A stretch of 64,000 nucleotides of DNA from Hemibagrus wyckioides (lineage: Eukaryota > Chordata > Actinopteri > Siluriformes > Bagridae): the NCBI RefSeq assembly GCF_019097595.1, contig NC_080710.1, positions 16,612,780-16,676,779 on the forward strand. Reading direction: 5' to 3'. The first letter of the stretch is position 1. The number at the start of each line of letters is the position of its first letter. Shown piece after piece: positions 29,368 to 40,336 of this stretch. The notes under the pieces were generated by a model. That model saw only the letters and a program-made list of their open reading frames with translations. It was not told the DNA's origin and did not search any database. Both the position numbers and the translations under genes were made by a program.

Positions 29368-29495
29368 TCATCATGGTCAGGTTTGTGGTGGATCTGGACC
29401 CTATCCCAGCGAAAGCCGGAATGGATGGAACACCAATTCATATAGGGCATCATACGTGCACCCCCCCCCCCAACACACACACACACACACACACA
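29368..29495 (+). repeat. dispersed repeat fragment ending in C and CA runs
   Basis: TCAGGTTTGTGGTGGATCTG and AGCGAAAGCCGGAATGG belong to the same family as 28571. The copy breaks off into an 11-base C run (29461-29471) and a CA microsatellite to 29495. Confidence 0.5.
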
Positions 29496-29679
29496 AAAAT
29501 TTAGCAGAGCCAGAAATTTGGGGAGCGTGGCACTGTGTTACTGTGCATATGTTGAATTATGATCCAATAGTACACTTTTTTAATCTTATAGTTTTTCTTT
29601 ACAAGTAATCTATTTGAGTCTCTCTAGCTGTTTCCTTTCAGAGTAGTAATATACACAGATTTGCCAGCATAGGACCACC

Positions 29680-30090
29680 TTTGACATGGTTATTTTTCTT
29701 ATGGTCCATTCTCAGTACAGCAGTGACACTGGCATGGTAATGTTTGTGGTTCTAATACAAGGCTATCAGACAGTACAGCATTGCTGGGATAATTTAACAC
29801 CTTAGTGTCAAATGCTAGGCAGAGAAGCAGTCCAACCACCAGAAATACACATCCAACTGCCATCATGCAGGTCAGGGACAAGTACACAGTTAACAAAAAA
29901 ATTGTACATAGACCATTTAGCAGTGGTGTGCTAAAATTCTCTACCATCTAAATAATATCTGGTCAGCAGTGGTACTATGGTGGTCCATTTTCACTGATAG
30001 GGTAATGACTGGCAAATATAGGTACAGATGGGCTACAGACAGTAATTGTATTCATACAGATTGCACCATGTGGACACTGAGTGTATCTAC
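29680..30090. mobile_element. decayed non-autonomous TIR transposon remnant
   Basis: Phrases GTACAGCAGTGACACTGGCA, ATCTAAATAATATCTGGTCA, GATGGGCTACAGACAGTAAT and TGGACACTGAGTGTATCTAC match, with decay, a non-autonomous Tc1-like fish element that I recognise. The full element has complementary halves. The outer inverted repeats are not recognisable here. No transposase frame. Confidence 0.5.
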
Positions 30091-31146
30091 GAGGTAGATA
30101 TGGCAATTATGGCTTCTATTTTTATAATCATGGCATGACATGTTCAGAACAATTTTTCTCTTGACCTTTGACAGTTTCAGAAGATTGTGGTGATCACTAG
30201 TGTAGACAATGACTTGGTGAAGATTGGTGTCATTCTAAAAGGTCGGTGAGACAGAACAATAGAATGAATCCCTCCCAGATATTTCACTGTGATATTTCAG
30301 ATATATCTTACAACATATCGTCCTTTCCTGAAATCATGAGTGAAAAAATCATTCATAATATTATTATTTTAACACCAACAAATGGGAGTGCACATTCAAA
30401 TTGATTTCTTTATAATTAAAAGGGTTTCTATATATTCTTTATGTGTGTAAAGAAGTGGAAAAGAAATAGGCGGTGCATGTAAAAAACACAGCAGCATGGG
30501 CAGGGTTGCAGTTTTACACATGCTAGTTGCACAGTGTGCAGAGGGCGAGATCATGACAGGTAGAAATAACATTCTGGCTGGCAACCTACATTGAGTGTTT
30601 TTTCATTCTCTTTTGAGAGTGTCATGATCATTATATTTACTGTGTGGGTATAGGATTTATTATATAGCATATATTAATTCATTTGGTGAGTTTTGTAACT
30701 TATTCTGTCTGTGATGTGCAGCACCTGTCAATTTCACACTTTATTAGCTGCAACTGAATTGTTAGTTCTTTTTTGGTATAAATAAAATAATTCAGTCAGG
30801 TGAAATATAAAAAATAATATAATATATAATAGTCAATATATAATAATATTCAAGCGAAGTAGTCTAGTTGTGTTGAAGTGGAAATATACATATTTTTTTA
30901 TATTTCATCTATTTGCACCATATTTCGAAGAAGTATCTGTACTAAGCATATGTGTGAAGTAATTTACAATATTAAGTATTGAGAAAAAAGCCTTATATAG
31001 TATCTTGTATGGTACAAACCGAGATACTAATCCTTATAGTAGAATAATAGTGCACCATGTCTCCTTTTCTGTCTCAGCAGTTCTGCATCCAGTACAAAAC
31101 ATAGTGAGTTAATCATATTTATATTAACAAAAATAATAATAAACGA
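30091..31146. other. AT-rich stretch, no gene seen
   Basis: Includes a weak hairpin-like pair (GTGCATGTAAAA near 30475 and TTTTACACATGC near 30512). Nothing else recognised. Confidence 0.5.
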
Positions 31147-31245
31147 CGTATCCTGCCTTGATTCCCAATGACACCTGAGATAGGCACAGGCTCCCCATGA
31201 CCTGAGTATAGATCGGATAAGTGGTACAGAGAATGAAATGAAAAA
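31147..31245 (-). repeat. dispersed repeat fragment (same family, reverse)
   Basis: GAGATAGGCACAGGCTCCCC followed by TCGGATAAGTGGTACAGAGA and ending in GAATGAAATGAAA is the reverse-oriented tail of the family at 28571. Confidence 0.55.
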
Positions 31246-31440
31246 TGAAATAATAAATGACAAAGAAAAAAAAAATATTGGAAGGCCCAAACACTACATC
31301 ATGAGCTAATCTGCTACACAGGTATGACTATGATTTAGACACATATTACTTACATACATACAATGTATATGTGTCTAACTTCCAGTCCAACTATATATTT
31401 GTAAAACAGATATATATGTATATATGTACCCCCCACACCC

Positions 31441-31443
<3 letters not shown>

Positions 31444-31471
<28 letters not shown>

Positions 31472-31472
31472 C
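31444..31472. repeat. (CA)n microsatellite
   Basis: Fourteen CA units preceded by CCCCCCACACCC. Confidence 0.97.
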
Positions 31473-31475
31473 AGT

Positions 31476-32580
31476 TCAGTCTTCAGTCTGCTTGAATATG
31501 AAACATAAAATTATGCAAACCTTCTTTTTGTCACATCGCACAAAACCTACCAATATTCCCTTCAAGCTGTGACTCAAAGGTGCTATAAAGCTCCTAAGGG
31601 AGAGCAAAACATTCAATATTTTATAAAAACCTATGACCACTATGAAATGTGGGATTATAGATGTAATTATGCTCATATATTCAATCTTTGCTCAAATATT
31701 GCATTATGACCTTAAACTGTAATTTACTGAATCCTACCTACTCCCATTTAGACAGTTATTTCTAGCATAATTTAACTATCAATTATTTTACTTCAGGCTA
31801 AATTCTGTGAAAGTAAGTAACAGCATTTATAGAATACATATATTTCATATGAATAAATTTGAATTGATACATGGTTACCTTTAATGCTTTAATTGATGTC
31901 ATTATATCTGATTCAGATTTAGTAATATCTTCACTGAGGTTACATTAATTTCCATTAAAACCTGAAATAACTGAAAATCAAAATACAGAAGTGGGCATTT
32001 TGTGGTGATATGCATCTCATTTTGTTACGGTTCAGTGTAGAATTATGGTAAATATAAATTACAAATTAAATATTCTGTACATTAAATATTCACTCTTTAA
32101 TTTCCTGTATAATGTAATCATTCATCCATAAAAAGAATATCCATAATCATCCTCATCATCTCACACACTGGTACAAAAATTGGTGATGTATATTTAAGAT
32201 AAACAAAACAAGTAAAGTAATTAAGATTGTTCCCTTAAATATTCATGTGTGTCAGTGTAATACTCCCAGAAATGTCTTTATAATAATCCATTACAGTAAA
32301 ACATATTGTAATCATAACAATAATCAGCATTATTTTTATGAACTAATAATAATATTATTATTGAACGTTCATATAAATAGTTAATCACAAAAGTAACACT
32401 TTTTTTTAATATACTTTCTACATGTGCATCTCGGTGCACAATATGTATTGTTTTGTGCTTGTTTCACTGCAGTGGGCTTTTAGCCTCATGGTTTCTTTCT
32501 TTTGATTATTGTTCCTAAACAGCTAGTCCTGTTACCCTGAACATTCACACTGTGATGGAATAACGCTATAATTGGATGTC
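31476..32580. other. AT-rich stretch, no gene seen
   Basis: Unremarkable intergenic sequence. A short AATAATAATATTATTATT palindrome-like patch lies near 32344-32362. Confidence 0.6.
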
Positions 32581-32582
32581 AT

Positions 32583-33453
32583 ATACACCGATCAGCCATA
32601 ACAATAAAACCACCTGTCTAGTGTTGTGTCGATCCCCCGTGTGCTGCCAAAACAGCTCTGACCCATAGAGGCATGGACTCCACAAGATCTCTGTGGTATC
32701 TGGCACCAGGACGTTAGCAGTAGATCCTTTAAATCCCTTCAACACCTTGAATTCTTTGTCATGTTCTGAAGAATTGCAGCGTGGCAGGGTATATTATCCT
32801 GCTGAAAGAGGCTTCTGTCATTAGGGAATACCATTGCCATGAAGGGGCGTACTTTGTTTCTGTAACATTTAGGTAGGTTATCGTTTCAAAGTTCGTCTAC
32901 ATGAATGCCAGAACCAGTTGAATCAGTAGAACATTGCTCAGAGCAGTACACTGCCTCTGCTGGCTTGCCTTTTTCCCATAGTGCATCCTGGTACCATCTC
33001 TACCCCAGATAAGTCACACATATGTACCAGGACACCCAAATGATGTAAATGAAAAAAGAGTTGTCAGACCAGTCCACCATTTTTCCCTGGTCCATGGTTC
33101 AGTTCTGATGCTTAGTTGTCCAGTGTGAAGTGCTCATCACCAGGTCACCGGATGTTCTTCTGTGGGCCACTTTTGGTAGATACTATCTACTGCATACCAG
33201 GAACACCTCACAAGAATTGCCATTTTGGAGATGATCTGATCCAGTCAACTAGTCATCACAATTTGGCCCTTTCTAAAGCTCTGAGATCCTAATGCTTTCC
33301 AATTTTTCCTATTTCCAACACAACATCAAGATTGGACTGTTCGTATACTGCCGAATGTATATCACACCCATGACAGGTGCCACTGTACCAAGATAATAAG
33401 TATTATTCACTTCATGTCAGTGGTTTATGTGTTATGGCTGATCAATGCATACG
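32583..33453 (-). mobile_element. Tc1-like transposon, internally deleted, both ends present
   Basis: The left end CACCGATCAGCCATAACAAT and right end TTATGTGTTATGGCTGATCA form the inverted repeats of a Tc1/mariner-type fish element. Between them the antisense of the transposase region is recognisable: GAGGCATGGACTCCACAAGA near the left and GGGCCACTTTTGGTAGATAC near the right, but at about 870 bases it is shorter than an intact element (about 1.2-1.6 kb) and the frame is destroyed. It is not able to make transposase. Confidence 0.8.
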
Positions 33454-34480
33454 CTACACTACAGAGTATATACAGCATTAGGCCTGGAGTATGCAGTAAG
33501 TACTATTTATATTACATTGTTGTGGTAACAAAATATGTTTTTAATCAGATGAATGCTTGACAAAACACTTTTTTTTTCTTTTCTTTTTTTCAAAAACCAC
33601 CATCCTTCAGCAATGGACATGATGTAAAGTGTAAATTTAGCTTGAAAAATTAACTTCTTATTTTTGCTAATGATTAAAGATAGGATTAATCAATTGTATT
33701 TATTATCTATTTATTTTTCAAAACATATGTTATTCACTTAGTTATCACTTGAATAGAACAATCTTGTTCAAATTAAATCACTTTCACATTGGTTTGATGA
33801 GGTTAGACAACTAAAATATGGACAAGAACAGTGAAATGATGCCTGATAATTAAACTAAAAATGCTCATGTCTTTTTGGTTACAACATGTCTAGTGGAGAA
33901 CATCAGGAGAACTGTATTTCAAATTTAGATAGCCGCATGTTACTATACCAGCTTCAATTCTGATAGTTTCCATTGAATTGCAACGGTATTGTCATATGAT
34001 TACTGTGACAAATTAAGCCACTTTCAGCTAAACTACCTGCCAAGGTGCCAATTTAGCAAACATTGAATATGGATACCAAACTGTCATTACTGTAATTACT
34101 GTTCACATAACTGTGAATAAGTACATAGTTTGAAAAGAGCATGAAGTGCTGTTTTAATTTGATGGTAGTAGGGTGCCAGATGAGGTTAAATGTAATTGTT
34201 GTGCCTTTGTGAAAAGAAGGAATGAATTTGTGGTTGGATCAGAGAGCTATGGATTGGATTGTTTAATAATCATACAATACAGTTATTTTTCTTTACAAAT
34301 TGATAATGTACCTCATTTTTGCATGTCAGTTGTTCATGTTTGACTGCGTTTATCATTAGACAAGGATTCTCTCTGCACATTTCTTTATTAGCTTAGTTCT
34401 ATTTCTTATTCCACTCACCATACAATCATACAGAGGTTTTTTTTCTCAATTATAAAAAGTGTAATTGTATTGGACATTAT
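33454..34480. other. AT-rich stretch, no gene seen
   Basis: Low-complexity T runs near 33570 and otherwise plain AT-rich sequence. Confidence 0.6.
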
Positions 34481-34640
34481 GCCCAGTGTCTCCAATGCCC
34501 GTGAGATGGTGGGATTTTGATGGCACTTTGTTTTTTCCACAGTTCCACATTTTAGCCACAGATGTTAAGGAGATTTCTCTGCCTGCTCTGTGCTAAATGA
34601 TGCAGAATGGCTACGCAGTGTACAGCTGGAGGGATAAATA
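34481..34640. promoter_or_regulatory. possible conserved non-coding element
   Basis: A more balanced island with GCCCGTGAGATGGTGGGATT and ATGATGCAGAATGGCTACGC. No repeat or exon. Regulatory status is inferred from texture only. Confidence 0.22.
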
Positions 34641-35399
34641 AGCAGGATATTGAGCAGATCATTCTATGAATACAAATGAAAGCCAAAGAATGCAGAATGT
34701 ATAAGAAATTTTAGGAACTTAGAGAACATGTCTGCTTTCCAACATACATGGAGAAATTAATATTGAACCTCATGACCATAAACATTGCAATAGCTTATTT
34801 AAAATTGCTTAATCAACTTGGATGTGATGTCAAAAGTTTGTTATAAAATTATTTTTCCATATCCCATGTGTGTTCTATACAGCATTGCATCAGTAATATA
34901 GTTGGAAGTACATTTGTAGCTAGAATAACTTCAGACAAGGCCAGTTAATTTGAGTTTTTGCCAAAACAACATTTTAATACATTTTTATTCCAATTAATAA
35001 TAAATTATATTACTGAGCTATAAAGGTAGGAATATACATATTTAATTATTTCATACATAATAATCAGCAATAGCTACAACATTTAGATCATGGGTATTAG
35101 ATCATTCTCATTTTTATTAGTGGCTGTATATATAACATATATATAAAAGACTTTGTATACCATATTTATACATAATATCTGTACTACCCTACCTTTTTAT
35201 TATTTATCTGTGTCAAATAATAATAATAATAATAATAATTATCTTGTTTTTACGCACTATGCACAATCCATCAATACAGTCATTACTAACATTAAATACA
35301 CAGAAGGATTCCATTTGCCTGCAATTCTTCTGAATGGATATGACAAATGTACATTTTTGGTTGGTCTGTTAACACAGAGTCTAACACGAACTGAAATCA
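34641..35399. other. AT-rich stretch, no gene seen
   Basis: Contains an (AAT)n microsatellite at 35215-35240; the rest is plain AT-rich sequence. Confidence 0.6.
35215..35240. repeat. (AAT)n microsatellite
   Basis: Eight AAT units. Confidence 0.95.
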
Positions 35400-35640
35400 A
35401 AACTGTGTGTAGGGTGACATGCTAAAAAGTAATGAGCTACCATTAGCTTTATGCACTATGTCACCATGGCAAGTAAAATTGTCATGACGCTGGTTATAAT
35501 TGGGCAGCCGAGTGGATCTGTATGAGTGGCCCATCACACCATGCACACGTATATTGCATAATTTAGAAAGGAAAGGTACAACACAGTCAGGTAGCAATCC
35601 CCTTTCACACCCTATTAGCTATCACTGATCTAGTGCAGGC
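35400..35640. promoter_or_regulatory. possible conserved non-coding element
   Basis: The core at 35458-35530 reads ATGTCACCATGGCAAGTAAA, TTGTCATGACGCTGGTTATA and TTGGGCAGCCGAGTGG. It is unique, balanced sequence. No splice-flanked frame. Confidence 0.28.
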
Positions 35641-36199
35641 ATAGCGCTGCCTGATCTATGGCACACTAATTATTTTTACATCAGTCACATTTTTTTTCTT
35701 TTCCTCTTACAAATGTGACAAGTAATACATAATTTACAGTATGTGGGCTTCAGGTTTATGTGAAATGTAGAAGATGGAATTGCAGCTATTTTTGCAGGAG
35801 CTAAGTGGTCAGATCTATTTACAACTCTAGTAGATGCACAGACTAAACCAGATTAACACTGAGAATCCCTTATTCCAAGAGGTCGTTAGAGAGGATTTCA
35901 TTTGTAATTACTGAGCACTGCAGTCTTCAAGTTTGAAGTTATATTATTATTCTTTTCTTGTAAAAATACAGAGATTCTTTGTAGAATATTGATTTTTTTT
36001 AATGCAAAGAAAATGACTCTTAAGAAGAATGCTCTCTGTGGTCAGAAATTTTAACACAAATTGAGACAACACCTGAACTTTTAAAGCGTATTTACAAACT
36101 TACAATAATACTTATTCATCAGCAATACAAAACATTAAAGACATAAATAGAATGCCAGACTACATTGTCAAACAAACCTACCTATAGTTGTTTGAGTGT

Positions 36200-36640
36200 C
36201 ATCTCACTGAGAATATAATTGGTAGAAAATGCCTAGGCCATCTGCCTCTGTCCAAAATGTCTTCCTTTTGAAGCCATCCTACGGAGAAAACAGTGTCCAA
36301 ATCTTCAGCATAAATTTTGCAGCGGCAGGTAAAGCAAACTATTCTTCATGTGAGAGTTTCAGGGGAGGAAAGTATGGTATTCTGGTTGCTTGCCTTGTGA
36401 TATTTCTGAGCCTTGAGCCTTGAAGAAGCTGCTTTTCTTTTCCCTAATTCTGTGGACTTGGAGCTTTGAAGCCCCCCAACTGTGCACAGTATGGTCTTTG
36501 AACCGGGAAAGAAATTCACAGATTAAAAAAAAAAAAAAGACGGGAACCTACTGCTCAGCACATATTGCATTGTCTGCATTCATCTTGTTTGGGTGCCTTG
36601 CTTCTTTTTGGATGCGCTGAACATGCAAGATTTTGAGGAG
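36200..36640. promoter_or_regulatory. possible conserved non-coding element
   Basis: Balanced sequence around 36230-36500 (CTGTGGACTTGGAGCTTTGA, GGTCTTTGAACCGGG) ending in an A-run at 36525-36538. The CTTTGAA word is a weak TCF/LEF-type match. Inference only. Confidence 0.22.
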
Positions 36641-36989
36641 TTCATTCATTCCCATCTCAAGTATAATACTGAGCGATGTCAGAGAAACTCTTTTTCACAC
36701 TATTACTTTGCCTTGGGTTTTGTTTCTTGGTGTTATATTTGAAGTGAAACCCCTCTTCACTAAAAAATTAATGTTCCCTATTTTTAATATAGAATTTATT
36801 TCATTTCTAATGGTGACAAATGGTAATAATATTTGTATGATATTACAGAATACAGAAATTAGGTTACTTGTAAATAAAATGATTAGTAATTCTAGGTATA
36901 TTACAAAATAGTAAGTAGGGAGAGAAAGAAGTTCTTTCTTAATGTGTCTGATCTATTATTGGCTAATAGGTAGTGAAAGCTCTCTCTAA

Positions 36990-37360
36990 ATCCGTACATT
37001 TTCAGACTGTGTGTTCAACATTAAGTACTAAAAAGAGGCAGACAACCTCTTCCTTACTTTAACGCCCTGTCAAGATTGTTCAGTCTTTCAGATAACAAAA
37101 ACAAACAAGCACATTGACATTTTAGTGCTCTTTTCTACTGAATGCTACCAAAGCTGTGCAGCACTTTGTGAAAACCTAAACCAATGCCAGCATAATACGC
37201 ATTGTTGGCCCGCTGTAATGTTATGCAAATGTGCGTTTGTTGAGGGGCGGCTGCAGTGGATCTGGGCTTGTGCCTTTGATAACCTCCATTACCAAGGGAT
37301 TAAGCAAATGCTGATGTGCTCTGTCTCTTTGCACACTAGTCCAGAACTAATCTGATGACC
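36990..37360. promoter_or_regulatory. candidate enhancer with octamer and TCF/LEF-type motif
   Basis: Unique balanced island. It holds an exact octamer ATGCAAAT at 37223-37230 and CCTTTGAT at 37273-37280, the TCF/LEF core. Neighbouring text includes ACTTTAACGCCCTGTCAAG, GTTGGCCCGCTGTAATG and CCATTACCAAGGGATTAAGC. A TCF site in the desert upstream of ctnnb1 would allow Wnt feedback, but single sites occur often by chance. Confidence 0.35.
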
Positions 37361-39180
37361 AAATTTTAACTGATGAAAGCGCAATTTACTTTATCTGTTG
37401 ATTAATTTAAATTCCACAATTTTTAGTCTGCGGCATATCTCTTCCTGTCAAATGTGTTTTTATAGAGAACAAACATAATGCAGAAATGTTGCTTTTCTTT
37501 GTCTGTTTTTTAGTACAAAATAAAAAATAAAAAACTGAAGAAACAAAATTATTTAATTGATAATTAATTTAAACCTACGTAAAAATATAAATAATCAAAA
37601 TAATATAAAACAGTTTTTGTGGTTTCAGTACTCTATTCTCAATTTAAATGTGTCCTCCTCATATTGCATAATACATTGTTTAAGCCTGAAATGTAAAGAA
37701 AATATAGTGTATTCAAACATTGTATAAAAGAAGTACAATTTCTGACTTTAATGTATGTCATACTGAGCTATTAACTCGTTTGCCACTTTTTATTAGTTAA
37801 TTTTAAAAAAAAATTGGTTGATGTTTGAGTCTTTCCATCCTTCATCTGGAATTATTTTGGTAAGGAAAACACATTTAATGGTCCTTGTAAGAAAATGATT
37901 TTAACATGGACCCTTCTAATTAATATTTGCTTTTACAGCTGGGTTACAAAAAATATATGTTTCTTTAATTATTTTATCCATATCTTTGTAACATATTAAA
38001 CAGTAAGACTGAAATCGGTATATTTGTGTTATCAGTCACTTAAATCTCTGTTTTATTTATTGATTGCTGTGTCCACCACAAAAGCCACAGTGATTGAACA
38101 CATATGAATTAAAATGATGCAAGAGAGCTGATCAAATTTACTCTCAGTCTGTCTTCAAGCCTCTGTTCAGTCTTTTCCTTGCTGCATTATGACCATTAGC
38201 TGTTCAGTGAGTAAAGCAATAATGGCCATTTCCAAAATCTAGCTGTCTAGTGTGCTTTTTCTCAACTCAATAATTTGATCACTAACAACTCTCTCCCATT
38301 CCCCCAGTAATGCTGTCAGCACTTTGGCCTTCAGGTAGTCTCTGTGATTATTTGATTTTGTTGCTGATTTTCTGCTAGTCTGGGAAAACAGCCATGTGTC
38401 AATGTAGAGACTTAAATAAAGATGATGTATATGTCTTAGGACATCACTGCTCACTGTTGCTGTTCAATTGCTTCATTAGAACAACAGAATGGATTCATGT
38501 ATGTGGTGCATAGTTTAGAAAAAATATCTGCATTGCATTCTTTGTAACAACATTTATTCAGTTCTGCTTACATGTTAGGGTCCATATCAGTAGCTGCTTA
38601 TCTATTCTGGTTTTCCAGTCCAAACAGCCAAGGAAAAAAAAATCCCTGAAAGAGCTTTACTACTAAAAAAAAAAGTTCCTATTCATTATTTACAATATTG
38701 ATGTATTTTTGCTCCTTTAGACAAGTAGCAAAAAAGCTTAATATTGATCCTCATTTGGGTTATGATGCTGACTATAGCTAAGATCTATTTAGGGAGCTTA
38801 AGGATTTCTAAAACAAACAATGAACAGGAAATGACCCTAAAAGGGCCTAAAATGGGCTGCATTATTCAGTCAAATTCTTTTCACAGACACTCAATACTTT
38901 GTCCATCTTGAAGATGATTTTGTTTAGATCATGTGCAATAAACAAAGTTTACAGAAAAAATTAATCTTTAATAAGGATAGAAAGTAGAACCTGTTCAGAG
39001 GACTTGTAAGTTAAGAGCTTGCGCTATCATATCTGCTAGATGGAGAATGGACACAATCCAAAACACAGCACAGTGACATCAGGGAACTGGAACATAGCTA
39101 CTGATAAAGCTAGAGGGCTGTGAAAACGATGATATCCAGTTAGTAATACAGTAGTTAATCCAGTAGCAAATGGAAAAGTA
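37361..39180. other. AT-rich stretch, no gene seen
   Basis: Plain AT-rich intergenic sequence. The segment 38150-38460 is slightly more balanced, but nothing specific is recognised. Confidence 0.6.
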
Positions 39181-39618
39181 TATACACTAAACAGCCATTA
39201 AATTAAAGCCACTGATAGGTGAAGTGAATAACACTGATTACTTCGGTACAGTGGCACCTGTCATGGGTGGGATATACTAGGAAGCAAGTGAACAGTGCTT
39301 TTTGAGGTTATTGTGTTGGTAGATGTAAAAATGGGCAAGTGTAAGGGTCTGAGTGACTTTGACAAGGGCCAAATTGCGATGAATAAATGACTGGATCATC
39401 TCCAAAATGGTAGGTCTTATGTGGTGTGCTCTGGAATGTAGTGGTTAGTACTAACAAAAGTGGCCCAAGGAAGGACAACTGGGGAACCAGTGACAGGGTC
39501 ATGGGCCCTCAAGGTTCATTAATGCATGTGGGGCGTGAAGGCTACCCTGTCTGGTCTATCCCACAGAAGAACACAAAAATTGCTGAAAATGTGCTGGCTA
39601 TATAAGGTGTCACACCTT

Positions 39619-39685
<67 letters not shown>

Positions 39686-40240
39686 CAGAGCTTATGTGTA
39701 TAGGCTATGTAGCTGCAGACTGGTCAGGGTGCCCATGCTGAGCTCTGTACAAAGGGCATGTGAGCATCAAAACTGGACCATGGAGCAATGGACATGGTGG
39801 CCTGGTCTGATTAATCAACTTTTCTTTTACATCATGTGGGTGGCCATGTACATGTCCATATCTTACTTGGGGGAAAAGTGGCACCAGGATGCACTATGGG
39901 GAGAAGGCAAGCTTGGCAGAGGTAGAGCACTTCTCTGAGTAATGCAATGCTATGAGTTCTGCTGGGAAATTTTGGGTCCTGGAATTCATGCAGATGTTAT
40001 TTTGACAAGTATCCCCCTTCATGGTGTCCTCTTTCAGCAGGATAATTCCCCTTGCCACACTGTAAAAATTGTTCAGGAATGGTTGAGGAACATGGCAAAG
40101 AGTTCAAGGTGTTGACTTGGCCTTCAAATTACCCAGATGCCAATCCGACTGAGCATCTGAGGGATGTGCTGGACAAACAAGTTTGATCCATGGAGGCCCC
40201 ACCTCACAACTTACAAGGTTCAGTGGCTCTGCTGTTTAGA
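39181..40240 (+). mobile_element. Tc1-like transposon remnant with dead transposase
   Basis: It begins near ACACTAAACAGCCATTAAAT, a decayed version of the same terminal repeat as 32583. The transposase start at 39331 reads MGKCKGLSDFDKGQIAMNK and then hits TGA at 39388. Further fragments include TTTCAGCAGGATAATTCCCC (around the catalytic Asp) and, near the C-terminus, NPTEHLRDVLDKQV then a stop. The coding region is broken many times and split by a 57-base TA microsatellite. The right terminal repeat is missing: the copy ends near 40240. Confidence 0.85.
39625..39681. repeat. (TA)n microsatellite inside the transposon
   Basis: TA run within the transposase region, replacing or splitting its middle part. 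Confidence 0.97.
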
Positions 40241-40265
40241 TAGAGAGATTGATAGATCAATAGAT

Positions 40266-40336
40266 TGGCCCTGGGATAGGCTCCAGGTTCCCTGTGACCC
40301 TGTGTAGGATAAGTGGTACAGAAAAATGGATGGATA
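40266..40336 (-). repeat. dispersed repeat tail (same family as 28571, reverse)
   Basis: GGGATAGGCTCCAGGTTCCC followed by GTAGGATAAGTGGTACAGAA and ATGGATGGAT: the reverse-oriented tail, directly abutting the truncated transposon. Confidence 0.55.
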
